Shown: in pieces, positions 14,972-24,818 of the stretch | Layout: the number at the start of each line of letters is the position of its first letter | Numbering within the stretch: the stretch's first letter is position 1 | Assembly (NCBI RefSeq): GCF_018449695.1 | Contig: NZ_JAAVUY010000006.1 | Location: 248,001 to 312,000, forward strand | DNA length: 64,000 nucleotides | Reading direction: 5' to 3' | DNA from: Bradyrhizobium sp. dw_411 | Lineage (GTDB): Bacteria; Pseudomonadota; Alphaproteobacteria; Rhizobiales; Xanthobacteraceae | Made by a program: the position numbers and the translations under genes | Notes under the pieces: model-generated | The model's database searches: none | Told to the model about the DNA's origin: nothing | The model's input: only the letters and a program-made list of their open reading frames with translations

Positions 14972-16588
14972 TCACTTCGCGGGAACGAGACGTGATGCCT
15001 CGTGCATATCCCGGTAGCCGCGGGCGATCAGCCGCACCCCCCGCCCGATCTGCTCGTAGGCTTCGTCGGGCAGGTTCGCCAGCGACACGCGAAGCGACCA
15101 GTTCGGCGCTTCGAAACCGCCACCATTCAGAAGAACAATTCCGTATGCCTCGGCGAGGCGGAAGGCGAGATCGAGCGGATGGATATGCTTCTTCAGATAT
15201 TCGACCGCTTCGTCGCCGATATTCTTCCGCGCCCAGAACTCAAAATCGATCAAGGCGTAGTAAGCGTCGAAATTCGGATTGGGCTGGAGCTGCAGGCCGA
15301 TGCTGTCAATCAATGTCCAGATGCGTCGATTGACGATCTCCTTGCAGGCCTTCTGGTAGTGTTTATCTTTGTCCATCATCTCGCTGAGCGAGAACAGGCT
15401 CATCATCACCTGTTGCGGCAGCGATAGTCCGGCCGTGTGGTTGAGCGCCACGTCGCGGCTGTCGGCGACGATGCGATCGATGAATTTGATCTTGCGCGGC
15501 TCCAGCGTCAGTGCGCCATAGCGCTTGTCGAGTGCTTTGAGGTCGGCTGCCGGGAGCTTGGCGATCATCTTGTCAAAAATGTTGTCCTCGTGCGTCGCGA
15601 TGACGCCGAGCCGCCAGCCGGTGCAGCCGAAGTACTTCGAGTACGAATAGACGCCGATCGTGTTATGCGGCAACTCGCCGAGCAGCGAACGGAAATCGTC
15701 GACGAAAGTTCCGTAGACGTCGTCCGTCAGCAGCATCAGATCGGGACGTTTGGTTTTCACCAGCTTTGTGATCTTGCCGATGGTCTCCTTGTCCATTGCC
15801 ATCCCGGTGGGATTGCCGGGATTGACGACGAAGAAGGCCTTGATTTTCGGATCCTCCAGCTTTTTGATTTCCTGATCGGTGTACTGAAAGCGGTTCTCCT
15901 GGGGGGCTTTGATATGCACGACCTTGAGGTCGTAATCCTCAAGATGGGTCATCTCGAGATAGGGCGTGAAGATTGGCGTGCCCAGCGCAATGGTGTCGCC
16001 GGGATGCAATAACCGGTTGGCCTTCAGCGATTTGAAGATGTAGCACATCGCGGCCGTTCCACCCTCAACCGCGTAAAGATCGAACTTACCGGCCGGACGC
16101 GGCTCGCCGCACATCGCCCACTGCAGATACTCGTGCACAATCCGCTCATTGTGGACCAGCATGCGATCCGGAACTGGGTAATTGTCGCCGATGATCGAGT
16201 CGACAAGCTCGTGAACGAAAGCGTCCGCGTCAAATCCGAATTTCTTGACGGCGAACCTGGTCATCGCGGAAAGGAAGCCGGCGCCCGGCATATCGGAATG
16301 TTTGGCGAGCCAGATCTCGAGGCGGCCCGCAATACCACCGGCCTGCGGCATTCCACCGATCCCGGCGGGATGCTCCATCACACGCTTGCTTTCCGTCACC
16401 GCGAACTGTCCAAGCAGGAAAAACCCCTCGCGTGGCGTGGTAGCAATCCAATTGGGATTTCCTCGGCCGGCGTTGAGGAAGGCCGACTGGGTCGTCCTTG
16501 ACGTAGCTTTCGCCAGATTGATCAGCTCGTCCTTGATCTCGAAGGGACTGAGAGCCTCAAACTTCTTTAGCGTGTTAAGGTCGGCCAT
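14972..16588 (-). CDS. aspD: Aspartate 4-decarboxylase
   Basis: 538 residues, full length for the bifunctional aspartate aminotransferase / L-aspartate 4-decarboxylase family (class I/II aminotransferase fold, PLP). The PLP lysine is Lys318 in YSYSKYFGCTGWRLGVI. The NPGNPTGMAM motif is at 256-264. The reaction is aspartate to alanine plus CO2, consuming a cytoplasmic proton. Together with the AspT antiporter gene 97 bases upstream, it would form the aspartate/alanine exchange cycle that generates proton-motive force (known from Tetragenococcus). AAAGGAG precedes the start. Third gene of the operon led by the Orn/Lys/Arg decarboxylase. Confidence 0.9.
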   Translation of the reverse strand: MADLNTLKKFEALSPFEIKDELINLAKATSRTTQSAFLNAGRGNPNWIATTPREGFFLLGQFAVTESKRVMEHPAGIGGMPQAGGIAGRLEIWLAKHSDMPGAGFLSAMTRFAVKKFGFDADAFVHELVDSIIGDNYPVPDRMLVHNERIVHEYLQWAMCGEPRPAGKFDLYAVEGGTAAMCYIFKSLKANRLLHPGDTIALGTPIFTPYLEMTHLEDYDLKVVHIKAPQENRFQYTDQEIKKLEDPKIKAFFVVNPGNPTGMAMDKETIGKITKLVKTKRPDLMLLTDDVYGTFVDDFRSLLGELPHNTIGVYSYSKYFGCTGWRLGVIATHEDNIFDKMIAKLPAADLKALDKRYGALTLEPRKIKFIDRIVADSRDVALNHTAGLSLPQQVMMSLFSLSEMMDKDKHYQKACKEIVNRRIWTLIDSIGLQLQPNPNFDAYYALIDFEFWARKNIGDEAVEYLKKHIHPLDLAFRLAEAYGIVLLNGGGFEAPNWSLRVSLANLPDEAYEQIGRGVRLIARGYRDMHEASRLVPAK

Positions 16589-16685
16589 GATTTTCTCCTT
16601 TTTGCGCGAATCCGTCGAGGGGTCGTCATGAAGGGGAACCGATCAGCATGGCTTTGGGGCGAATGCTTACCGGGAATTCTCGCCG

Positions 16686-18377
16686 CTAGGTAAGCAGGAT
16701 GACCAGCACCATTCCCCAGACGGTCAAAAGCGTGTTGCCGACCGCATAGGTCACCGTATAGCCGAGGCCAGGAATTTGGCTCTTGGCGCGATCATTGATC
16801 ATGCCGAGCGAGGCTGTTGTGGTGCGCGCACCGGAGCACGCACCCAGCACGATCGCATCGTCGAACCGAAACAGATATTTTCCCACATACATCGCCAGTA
16901 TCAGCGGCACCGTTGTGACGGCGACGCCCCAGAGAAACAGGCTGAATCCGAGCTGTTGCAGCCCAGCTACAAAGCCTGGTCCGGACGAAAGGCCGACCAC
17001 GGCGATGAACACATTCAGGCCGACCGAGTTCATGAACCAGACAGTGGACGACGGAATCCGACCGAAGGTCGGACGCACCGAACGCAGCCATCCGAAGAAC
17101 AGACCAGCGATCAATACGCCGCCCGAGGTCGAGAGCGTAAGCGGCACGCTACCGACCTTGTAGACTAGCGCACCGAGCAGCGCTCCAATCGTGATCGCTC
17201 CGCCGATGAATGCGACGTCCGCGACGTCGGTGGCGCGGTCCGGATAACCCAACATCCTGGTCCCGACCGCCACGTCTTGGGTGCGCCCGACCAGGGTAAC
17301 GATATCGCCCCGCTGCAACTGCGTGTCCGCCAAAATCGGGATGTTGGTCGCGGTTGCGCCACGAACGATCCTGCGCAGGAACACGCCCCGCGCTCCCGGC
17401 TGATTTGACAATTGAGCCAGCGTCTTTCCATCGACCTCCTTGTCGGTCACATAGACATCGACGCCTTCGATCGGCACCGCCAGCAGTTCGCGATCGTCGA
17501 CCTCATCCGCAGTCGAGCCAATCAAATTCACCAGGACATCGCGCCGGCCAGCCACCGCCAAGATGTCTCCGGCGCGGATCACGGTGTCTCCCGCAGCATC
17601 CAAAATCTTCCCGTCCCGCCGAATGCTCTGGACAAACACGCGCTGGTCGGGAATCAGCGCCTCGGCCTCTCGTGTCGTCTTGCCGACAACCGGCCCACGT
17701 TCCTTTACGCGAAATGCCCGCAAATCGAACTGGTGCCAGGCCGTGCCAGGACCGCCGGCTTCCTTCTTGCCGCCATGCTTTTCCTCATACCGCTTGCACG
17801 CCGCCTCAAGGTCGATGCCAAGGAGCGCCGGACCAATCAGCGCCAGAACAATGGCGGATCCGATGGTTCCGAAAATATACGTGACCGCGTAGGCCACCGG
17901 CATTGCATCCAATGTTTTCTTGGCTTCCTCGGGCGGCAGACCAAGGCGGTTGATCGCATCGGTCGCCAGGCCCATTGACGCGGAGATCGTCTGCGATCCG
18001 GCATAGAGCCCCGCAGCGGAGCCGACGCTATAACCCGCCAATTTCGCGCCCAGATAAGCCGCCGCGAGACAGAAAAAACACACGACGACGGCAAACAGTG
18101 CCTGCGGAATCCCGTCCTGCGCGATGCCGCGCACGAATTGTGGTCCGACGCCGTAACCGATGGCGAACAGGAACATCAGGAAAAAGGTCGGCTTGAGCGG
18201 ACCGCCTATCTTGATATCAAGCTGTCCGATGATGACCGCCGCAATCAGTGTTGCGGTCACCGCTCCAAGACCAAGGCCCTTGTAGGTAAACGAGCCGAAG
18301 TAGTACCCGAGGGCCAGGGACAGGAAGATGGCGATCTCCGGGTAGCTGCGAAGCGTCTGCACGAACCAATCGATCAC
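16686..18377 (-). CDS. aspT: Aspartate:alanine antiporter, AspT type
   Basis: 563 residues. Five or so N-terminal membrane helices, a central cytoplasmic part of two RCK_C (TrkA-C) domains (about 205-380; [19 protein letters not shown] and [14 protein letters not shown]), then another membrane block with [32 protein letters not shown], the hallmark of the AAE/AspT family. It exchanges aspartate for alanine electrogenically. GTG start at 18377 after GGAGGATGACATC. 27 bases separate it from the upstream decarboxylase gene, and aspD follows, so the three are one operon. Confidence 0.88.
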   Translation of the reverse strand: MIDWFVQTLRSYPEIAIFLSLALGYYFGSFTYKGLGLGAVTATLIAAVIIGQLDIKIGGPLKPTFFLMFLFAIGYGVGPQFVRGIAQDGIPQALFAVVVCFFCLAAAYLGAKLAGYSVGSAAGLYAGSQTISASMGLATDAINRLGLPPEEAKKTLDAMPVAYAVTYIFGTIGSAIVLALIGPALLGIDLEAACKRYEEKHGGKKEAGGPGTAWHQFDLRAFRVKERGPVVGKTTREAEALIPDQRVFVQSIRRDGKILDAAGDTVIRAGDILAVAGRRDVLVNLIGSTADEVDDRELLAVPIEGVDVYVTDKEVDGKTLAQLSNQPGARGVFLRRIVRGATATNIPILADTQLQRGDIVTLVGRTQDVAVGTRMLGYPDRATDVADVAFIGGAITIGALLGALVYKVGSVPLTLSTSGGVLIAGLFFGWLRSVRPTFGRIPSSTVWFMNSVGLNVFIAVVGLSSGPGFVAGLQQLGFSLFLWGVAVTTVPLILAMYVGKYLFRFDDAIVLGACSGARTTTASLGMINDRAKSQIPGLGYTVTYAVGNTLLTVWGMVLVILLT

Positions 18378-18404
18378 GATGTCATCCTCCCCAGTGGCGG
18401 CGCG

Positions 18405-21155
18405 CTATTCGGCAGCGGCCTTGATCCCATGTGTCCGCGAACGGTTGTCGCGGAGCTTTGTCAACGCCTCTGGACGCACGAGCTTCAAGCCCTGCACATT
18501 GTTGTAACCGTGGATCTCCTTCACATCGAGCTTGCGCATGAAGTCGATCGCCCCTTGGGTGATAACCTGTCCGGGCACCATGATCGGGAAGCCGGGCGGA
18601 TAGGGAATGACGAAGTTCGCCGAGACGAGATCCGGACCGTTCTTGAGCCGGCGATCGATTTCGGGATCGTTCAGGCGGAGATATTCGCAACCCGCAGCGT
18701 CGTAGGCGGCGAAGAACCCGCTGCGAATATCGCCTTCATTGGTCTTGTCGCCGGCATCGCCGCGGAAACCATCGTGGAAGTGCGAGAAGTTCGGCAGGTC
18801 CGGGACATCGGTCATCAGGCTCTTCACCCGCGCATCGAATATCTTGATGGCGTTTGGGCCGCCTTGGGCAAGATCTCGCTCTATCTCGCTGGATATCTCG
18901 GCGAGCACCCGGATCAGTTGAGCCACGTCGCTGCGGGTGTTGTTGATGTTGGACTGGATCAGCACGGAATTGCGCGAAGTTTTGTTGACCTGGATTCCGT
19001 AGCGGTTGGCAAGAAGGCCCTTGAACTGGGTGCCATCGAAACCGGCCCTGCCGCACACCAGCGTGAGACGAGTCGGATCGAGGAAGAATTCATCTTCCTT
19101 CAGGCTCTTCAGGATCTGTCCCCAGTCGACGCCGGACGCCAGGAAATCGGTGAAACCGCTCGCGCGATATTCCGCCGGCACCATCTTGTCGGCGCCGAGC
19201 ACGCTGAAATATTTCGAAATTAGCGGGTTGGCCGCCACGGCCCTGCGGATCGCAAAGGCGATTTCGATCGCGTTAGCAACAAGTCCGTATCCTTCCAGTT
19301 CCATCTGCCGGCGCGCGACATCGAGACTGGCGATGAGCTGCTGGTTCGGACTGGTCGAGGCATGGGTGAAGACCGCCTCCTTGAATTGCGCCTCCACGGT
19401 GTGGAAGTCGACGTCCTTGACGATCAACATCGAACCCTGCCGGATCGCCGACATCGATTTGTGGGTGGAGTTGGTCTGGTAGACGCGGAGTCGAATTTGA
19501 CGCGGATCGGGCAGCAGTCTTGTATTCAGCAAGGTCTCGTCGGACGGATTGTCGCCGAGCGAAGCACGATGCTTTTCATAGATCTCGATCGATTTGGGAT
19601 CGTGCATCCACGCCTCGATGTCGTTGGCGGCGCCCATTCCCGTGCGCGGACGCAGGAACGGCGAAAAGCGCGCGAAGGCGAACCAGGCTTCATCCCACAG
19701 GAAGATCAAGTCCGGCTTGATCGCGAAGCATTCCTCCATGACCCGGCGCGTGTTGTAGACATGGCCGTCGAAGGTGCAATTGGTCAGATCAAGCATCTTG
19801 ACGCGGTCAAGCCGGCCCTCGGACCTGAGGTTCAAAAGCGCTTGCTTGATGGTTTTGAGGGGGACCGCACCGTACATCGAATATTCCGTCATCGGGAATG
19901 CCTCGACGTAGAGCGGCTGCGCGCCTGACAACACCATGCCATAGTGGTGCGACTTATGGCAGTTGCGGTCGACAATTGCGATGTCGCCCGGCGCAAGCAG
20001 CGCCTGCACCGCCATCTTGTTCGAGGTAGAGGTCCCGTTGGTGACGAAGAAGACCCGGTCGCCGCCGAACGCGCGCGCAGCCTTGTCCTGCGCCTTCTTG
20101 ATATTGCCGGTAGGCTCGAGAAGACTGTCGAGACCGCCCGTCGTGGCGCTGCTTTCCGCGAGGAAAAGATTCGGGCCGTAGAACTCGCCCATGTCGCGAA
20201 TCCAATCGGACCTGAACACGGATTTGCCGCGCGCGATCGGCAGCGCGTGGAAGGTGCCGATCGGCCGTTGGGCATATTTCTTGAGATTGTCGAAGAACGG
20301 AGTCTCGTAACGATCCTGCACACCCTCGAGAATTGCCAGATGCAATTCGAGAAGCTCTTCCACGGAGTAGAAAATGCGGCGGACGACGTCGGCCTCGGAG
20401 TTACCGGCCAGCTCCTCCACATTCTGGTTCGAGACAAGGTAGATGTCGAGTTCCGGGCGTATCCGTTTCAGCGTCTTCGCCAGCGCGAGCGCCGAGTCGC
20501 CTGTGTCCTTCCGATCCATCGACGCGGTCAGCGAACGCAGGATCGGCGCATCATGACGCGATCGCTGCGTAAATCCTTCATTGATGATGACAGCAGCCAG
20601 GTCCGGATTGAGCATGGCGCCGCAGAACGCGTCTTCAAAATTGCCCACAAAGACCGGCTCATAGACAAAAGCATCGGACGGACGGCGCAGCTTTCGCCAT
20701 TCCGCACCAAGATTAGGCCAGCTCGTGGCGGGAAGCCCGGTAACGATCAAGGTCTCGAAATAAGGTCGGCGCGGGGCGGTGTCGCCAAACCCCGGCGGCA
20801 GCAAATCGGGCATTTCAATTTCGGCATCCTCATGCACGTCCCAATCGCCGGCATGCTGGCGGAATGAACGTGTCTGCAGCGATTGCGTGATACGCATTAC
20901 CAGCGCCAGGACGGCAGCGGCGTCGCCGGCCGAGGCGCGCTCCTTGAGCACCGCCATCACGCGCGGGCCGGGATAAGCATGATATTCTTCCGTGATTGCA
21001 AGTTGCGAGAGCCGCTGTTCGAATTTGGCGCGGTCGCCTGATCCGCTTGTCCATCCCTTCGCTGCCTCGACCAACCCGCGCCATTCATCGGCGCGCGCGC
21101 CGGGACCGGAGAAAAACTGATCGATCCGGCGTTCCTCAACCTTGTTCGTCGCCAT
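18405..21155 (-). CDS. Orn/Lys/Arg decarboxylase, long form
   Basis: 916 residues, longer than the 710-755 of the classical inducible enzymes. A PLP fold-type I core carries FFVTNGTSTSNKM (370-380), the DRNCHKSHHYG segment, WDEAW (Asp488) and the PLP lysine Lys566 in TNSTHKSMSA. The substrate (lysine, arginine or ornithine) cannot be decided by eye. Decarboxylation consumes a proton and yields an amine and CO2. Start at 21155 has GAGGAGAG. A longer frame to 21227 runs into the FixK-type box at 21219-21232. It heads the operon with aspT and aspD, an unusual grouping. Confidence 0.88.
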   Translation of the reverse strand: MATNKVEERRIDQFFSGPGARADEWRGLVEAAKGWTSGSGDRAKFEQRLSQLAITEEYHAYPGPRVMAVLKERASAGDAAAVLALVMRITQSLQTRSFRQHAGDWDVHEDAEIEMPDLLPPGFGDTAPRRPYFETLIVTGLPATSWPNLGAEWRKLRRPSDAFVYEPVFVGNFEDAFCGAMLNPDLAAVIINEGFTQRSRHDAPILRSLTASMDRKDTGDSALALAKTLKRIRPELDIYLVSNQNVEELAGNSEADVVRRIFYSVEELLELHLAILEGVQDRYETPFFDNLKKYAQRPIGTFHALPIARGKSVFRSDWIRDMGEFYGPNLFLAESSATTGGLDSLLEPTGNIKKAQDKAARAFGGDRVFFVTNGTSTSNKMAVQALLAPGDIAIVDRNCHKSHHYGMVLSGAQPLYVEAFPMTEYSMYGAVPLKTIKQALLNLRSEGRLDRVKMLDLTNCTFDGHVYNTRRVMEECFAIKPDLIFLWDEAWFAFARFSPFLRPRTGMGAANDIEAWMHDPKSIEIYEKHRASLGDNPSDETLLNTRLLPDPRQIRLRVYQTNSTHKSMSAIRQGSMLIVKDVDFHTVEAQFKEAVFTHASTSPNQQLIASLDVARRQMELEGYGLVANAIEIAFAIRRAVAANPLISKYFSVLGADKMVPAEYRASGFTDFLASGVDWGQILKSLKEDEFFLDPTRLTLVCGRAGFDGTQFKGLLANRYGIQVNKTSRNSVLIQSNINNTRSDVAQLIRVLAEISSEIERDLAQGGPNAIKIFDARVKSLMTDVPDLPNFSHFHDGFRGDAGDKTNEGDIRSGFFAAYDAAGCEYLRLNDPEIDRRLKNGPDLVSANFVIPYPPGFPIMVPGQVITQGAIDFMRKLDVKEIHGYNNVQGLKLVRPEALTKLRDNRSRTHGIKAAAE

Positions 21156-21218
21156 GGGCCTCTCCTCGAAGTGCCACAACCCTGCCGACGAACAGACGGC
21201 TGCGACTACGGTGGAGTC

Positions 21219-21232
21219 TTGATCCAAATCAA
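21219..21232. promoter_or_regulatory. FixK/FNR-type box (TTGATCCAAATCAA)
   Basis: Perfect TTGAT-N4-ATCAA, 64 bases upstream of the decarboxylase ATG at 21155. It decides that start: the longer frame would translate through the box. Confidence 0.85.
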
Positions 21233-21258
21233 GCCCGGCGGGGCAACGAACTTCGCAA

Positions 21259-21945
21259 CTAGTGCTTTAGATCGGACCCGCCTTGTTCGCAGCGCAGCAG
21301 AACAATCACCAGCAGCAGCACGGGAATGACGAGGCTGTAGGCCCGCGTCGCTTCCGTCACAAATGCACCGATCGCGGCGCCGGCGCCAAAAGCGGCGCAC
21401 ATCGCGCCGAATACATAGGGCCGGTGAAAGGGCTTTGCCTCGCGGTTGCCCACATAAGCCAAAGCCGCGAACAGACCTTCGATGGTCTGACGCAAATTGC
21501 TGGTGGCCATCACTGAATTATAGGCCAATCCCTCGACCCGCGGAAAACTCACCGTCTGGAACGCTGCGACAAGGGAGATGCCGAGTGTACCCGCGACCTC
21601 GGGAAGCCGGTTGTGCAGAATGGCGACAATGAACAGGCAGACGATCTCGATCAGGATGCTGGTCCGCGCTGCCTGCTGTGGTGCGAACCAACGCAGCCAG
21701 CAAGCCAGGATCACGCCGGCCATAAAGGCCAGGAGCGGGAAGATAAAGCGATCGGCCTCCTTCCAATCCCCGCTCGTCACGTACACCCAGAGAAACACCA
21801 GATTGGCGGTCTGTGCATTGGCGAAGACGCGGTGAACGATCCAGGTATAGGCCTCGAGATAGCCGCCCGTCAGCGCCAGCAGGCACGCGATCAGCAACGC
21901 CTCTTCGCGGGGAAAAGAAGCTTCGTCGGCTGGCTGCGCAGACAC
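21259..21945 (-). CDS. YoaK / DUF1275 family membrane protein
   Basis: 228 residues from GTG at 21945 (weak site GAACGGA). Six predicted helices. Motifs LTGGYLEAYTW, ANAQTANLVF and YNSVMATSNLRQTIEGL match the DUF1275 (YoaK) family. A longer frame reaches 22044 but covers the FixK-type box at 22031-22044, so the shorter start is preferred. Function of the family is not established; it is an inner-membrane protein. Divergent from the second AspT-type gene and sharing its upstream box. Confidence 0.78.
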   Translation of the reverse strand: MSAQPADEASFPREEALLIACLLALTGGYLEAYTWIVHRVFANAQTANLVFLWVYVTSGDWKEADRFIFPLLAFMAGVILACWLRWFAPQQAARTSILIEIVCLFIVAILHNRLPEVAGTLGISLVAAFQTVSFPRVEGLAYNSVMATSNLRQTIEGLFAALAYVGNREAKPFHRPYVFGAMCAAFGAGAAIGAFVTEATRAYSLVIPVLLLVIVLLRCEQGGSDLKH

Positions 21946-22030
21946 GTCGATGTCCGTTCGATGATAGCGACTGGGATAGCGACTGGAAGAGTTGTCTGCG
22001 ACACGCCATCCCGCCGGCGGTCGAGCGGCC

Positions 22031-22044
22031 TTGATCTGAATCAA
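22031..22044. promoter_or_regulatory. FixK/FNR-type box (TTGATCTGAATCAA)
   Basis: Perfect TTGAT-N4-ATCAA between divergent genes, 62 bases before the AspT-type gene at 22107 and 85 bases before the DUF1275 start at 21945. Confidence 0.83.
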
Positions 22045-22106
22045 CGTTGCCGGATTTTGACGCGCTCAGACCTGCGTGGGAACGGTAGTGGCAGGGGACC
22101 TTCGCG

Positions 22107-23795
22107 ATGGGCACGTTACGATGGATCATCGCCACCGCGCCGGAAATATTCCTTCTTATGTCGGTTGCGATCGGGACCGTGATCGGCCGCATCAGGTTCA
22201 AGGGATTTGCGCTGGGAGTGACGGCTTGCATCCTGATCGTCGCGGTCGTGCTCGGGCAACTCGGGACCTTCGTCATTCCGCCGTTGTTCCGGTCGATCTT
22301 TTTCAGCCTGTTCGTGTTTACGATCGGCTACCGGTCCGGGCCTGAGTTCTTTGCCTCGTTGAGCCTCAGAACGCTCGCGCAGGCGGGCGTCGCAGCCGTC
22401 GTCAGCGTGACGGGACTTGCGATCGTACTCTGTTTTGCCTTTCTGTTTCACCTCGATGCCGGCACCGCAGCCGGACTCGCCGCCGGCGGGCTGACCCAAT
22501 CCTCCCTGATCGGCACCGCATCGGGCGCGTTGGCGCAGCTTGACCTGAGCGATGATGCGCTGCGCCAGCAGCAAGCCAATGTCGCGGCCGGCTATGCCGT
22601 GACCTACATCCTCGGTTACATCCTGACCCTGCTCTTCGTCCCGTTTGTGGCGCCCCGGTTGATGGGCATCGACCTCAAGAGCGAAGCAAAAAAGCTCGAG
22701 GCTTCGCTCTCGGGCACCGACGCTCCCAGGACCGGCAGCCTCACTTACCGAAAATTCAATGCCCGGGCGTATCGCGTGGAAGAAGCTGCCGGCACGACCG
22801 TCGGTACGATCGAGGATCGGATTGGCAGCCGCGTCGTGATCGAGCGCATCGTCAGGAGCGGCAGTTTGATTGAGCCGGATCGTCAGGTCACGCTCGCACG
22901 GGGCGACGAGATCGCGCTCGCCGGACCGAGCGCCGCGATTATTTCCGCCGGCGCGCATATCGGGCCCGAAATCGACGGCGGCCAAATCCTGCACGATGTG
23001 ACGGGCGAAGTGCTCGACGTGATGGTCGACACCAAGGGCCTGCATGGGCGCAGCATCCGGGAAATCGCCGAGCGTGTCGGGGATGACGCCCGTGGTGTGT
23101 TTCTGCGCGACCTGAAGCGGCGGGGACAGGAGGTTCCACTGACGCCGGAAACGCGGGTCTATCTCGGCGACATCATGACGCTGGTGGGCTCTGTCGGTGA
23201 CGTCGAACGGGCCGCTACCAGGATCGGACAGGTGTTGCGCTACAGCGAACGCAGCGATATCGCCTTTCTGACGGCCGGCATCGCGGTGGGCCTGCTGGCC
23301 GGTCTGATCAGCTTCAAGGCTGGATCCTTTGCGATCACGCTCGGCGGCGCCGGCGGCGCGCTGATCGCGGGACTGGTTTGCGGTTGGCTCCGCACGCGTC
23401 AGCCAATGGCCGGATCCTTTCCGCCGGCGGCGCAACAAACCCTCAGCGATCTCGGACTCGGCGGCTTCATTGCCGCGATCGGCCTTGTGAACGGGCCGGC
23501 CGCGCTCGCAGCCATCCAGGCCCACGGCCTGCTGCTGCTCGGCATGGGCGTGGTCGTCACGCTCGCTCCGCTCATCGTCGCAACGATCTTCGCCTATCAT
23601 GTGCTGAAGTTGAATCCGGTCATCGTCTGCGGCGCATTGGCCGGCGCCATGACCGTTGACGCCGCGGTGACCGGAGCTTGCGAAGTCGCCGAAAGCCAGA
23701 CCCCCGTGCTGGGCGTCGCCGTACCCTATGCCGTCGGCAATGTGCTGTTGACCATGCTGGGACCCGTGATCGTCACATTGACTCTGGTACGATGA
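22107..23795 (+). CDS. Second AspT-type antiporter
   Basis: 562 residues with the same design as the AspT gene at 16686: N-terminal helices (GRIRFKGFALGVTACILIVAVVLGQLG), two RCK_C domains (about 205-385; RQVTLARGDEIALAGP, VYLGDIMTLVGSV) and a C-terminal membrane block with LGLGGFIAAIGLVNGP. The C-terminus includes GALAGAMTVDAAVTGACEVAESQTPVLGVAVPYAVGNVLL, typical of the family. Substrate may differ from aspartate/alanine; an amino-acid/amine pair made by the nearby decarboxylase is a possibility, not shown. FixK-type box 62 bases upstream. Confidence 0.85.
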   Translation: MGTLRWIIATAPEIFLLMSVAIGTVIGRIRFKGFALGVTACILIVAVVLGQLGTFVIPPLFRSIFFSLFVFTIGYRSGPEFFASLSLRTLAQAGVAAVVSVTGLAIVLCFAFLFHLDAGTAAGLAAGGLTQSSLIGTASGALAQLDLSDDALRQQQANVAAGYAVTYILGYILTLLFVPFVAPRLMGIDLKSEAKKLEASLSGTDAPRTGSLTYRKFNARAYRVEEAAGTTVGTIEDRIGSRVVIERIVRSGSLIEPDRQVTLARGDEIALAGPSAAIISAGAHIGPEIDGGQILHDVTGEVLDVMVDTKGLHGRSIREIAERVGDDARGVFLRDLKRRGQEVPLTPETRVYLGDIMTLVGSVGDVERAATRIGQVLRYSERSDIAFLTAGIAVGLLAGLISFKAGSFAITLGGAGGALIAGLVCGWLRTRQPMAGSFPPAAQQTLSDLGLGGFIAAIGLVNGPAALAAIQAHGLLLLGMGVVVTLAPLIVATIFAYHVLKLNPVIVCGALAGAMTVDAAVTGACEVAESQTPVLGVAVPYAVGNVLLTMLGPVIVTLTLVR

Positions 23796-23836
23796 TTGGT
23801 TCCACGGCGTTGCCCGGATTTTCGACCGCCGGCGGC

Positions 23837-23850
23837 TTGATCTGGATCAA
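23837..23850. promoter_or_regulatory. FixK/FNR-type box (TTGATCTGGATCAA)
   Basis: Perfect dyad, identical to the box at 12567. It starts 42 bases after the antiporter stop and ends 77 bases before the hydrolase gene at 23928. Confidence 0.83.
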
Positions 23851-23927
23851 CGGACCCGCCCTCTCCGCGCGAAAGCTTCCCGCTCGATCCGTCCGCGCTC
23901 CGCGGACTTAAGGTAGCGGCGGCCGTC

Positions 23928-24806
23928 ATGTTTCGATCCCTCTGCTTTTCTCTGGCATTGATCATCACGGTTGCTGCGCCCGAAGTCTGTCGAAGCGCCG
24001 ACAACCAAACACTGCTTCGTATCCAGGAAGAGGTCTGGGCATTGCCTCTTACGCTTCCAACCGTTGCCTATGTGGTTCGTCCGGTCGGCACCGGACCGTT
24101 CCCGCTGGCCGTGATGAATCACGGCGTAGCCCTCAACCCGACCGATCGCCGCTTCTTCCCGCTGGTCGAGTTTCGGGACGCAGCAATGTGGTTTGCGCAG
24201 CGAGGTTACATGGTGGTGGCGCCGAGCGGCGGGTATGGCGCAGCCGCGCTCAATATTCCCGAACAGGGTCTGTTTTCCGTGTTCTATTCGAAAATCGGCA
24301 AGTGCGAGAACCCGAATTTCAGGGACGCCGGGATGGCGGCGGCCGCGGTCGACAAGTGGATCATCGATTATCTGACCGATCAAAAGCTCGCCGTTCCCGA
24401 TAGCGCAATCGTCATCGGCCAGTCGGCAGGCGGCTGGGCTGCGATTGCGCTATCGAGCCAGAACCTTCCCTCGGTAAAGGCGATCATCACTTTTGCGGCG
24501 GGGCGCGGCGGCCGGGTCGGCGGCAAGCCGAACAACAATTGCGCGCCTGACAAGCTTGTTCAGGCAACCGCCGAATTCGGACGCACCGCTCGCGTTCCAA
24601 TGCTCTGGATCTACATCGAGAACGACAGCTATTTCGGGCCGGATCTGTCGAAGCGGATGTTTGCCGCCTACACCGGCGCGGGCGGCCGTGCCGAATATCA
24701 CCTGATGCCGCCGTTCGGCAATGAGGGACATATCTTCATCGATTCCCCCGACAGCATTGCGCAATGGTCACCCTTGGTCAGTCAGTTCCTCGACAAGCAC
24801 CGCTAG
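23928..24806 (+). CDS. Secreted alpha/beta hydrolase (dienelactone hydrolase-like)
   Basis: 292 residues. Signal peptide to about 24 (APEVCRSA). The alpha/beta-hydrolase nucleophile motif is GQSAGG (VIGQSAGGWAAIALS); the oxyanion region is VMNHGVALNPTDR, and a late His lies in FGNEGHIFID. The architecture fits the dienelactone hydrolase / PHA depolymerase-like secreted esterases. Substrate unknown. Probably cotranscribed with the IalB-type gene 12 bases downstream, both under the FixK-type box. Confidence 0.75.
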   Translation: MFRSLCFSLALIITVAAPEVCRSADNQTLLRIQEEVWALPLTLPTVAYVVRPVGTGPFPLAVMNHGVALNPTDRRFFPLVEFRDAAMWFAQRGYMVVAPSGGYGAAALNIPEQGLFSVFYSKIGKCENPNFRDAGMAAAAVDKWIIDYLTDQKLAVPDSAIVIGQSAGGWAAIALSSQNLPSVKAIITFAAGRGGRVGGKPNNNCAPDKLVQATAEFGRTARVPMLWIYIENDSYFGPDLSKRMFAAYTGAGGRAEYHLMPPFGNEGHIFIDSPDSIAQWSPLVSQFLDKHR

Positions 24807-24818
24807 TGGAGACAGATA

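Noticed and set aside
18138..19223. Plus-strand frame of 361 residues over the decarboxylase/aspT junction
   Set aside because: It is antisense to two well-supported genes and has no family motif.
22116..23600. Long minus-strand frame opposite the AspT-type gene
   Set aside because: Charged, His/Arg/Asp-rich composition typical of antisense frames; the plus-strand frame has clear family motifs.
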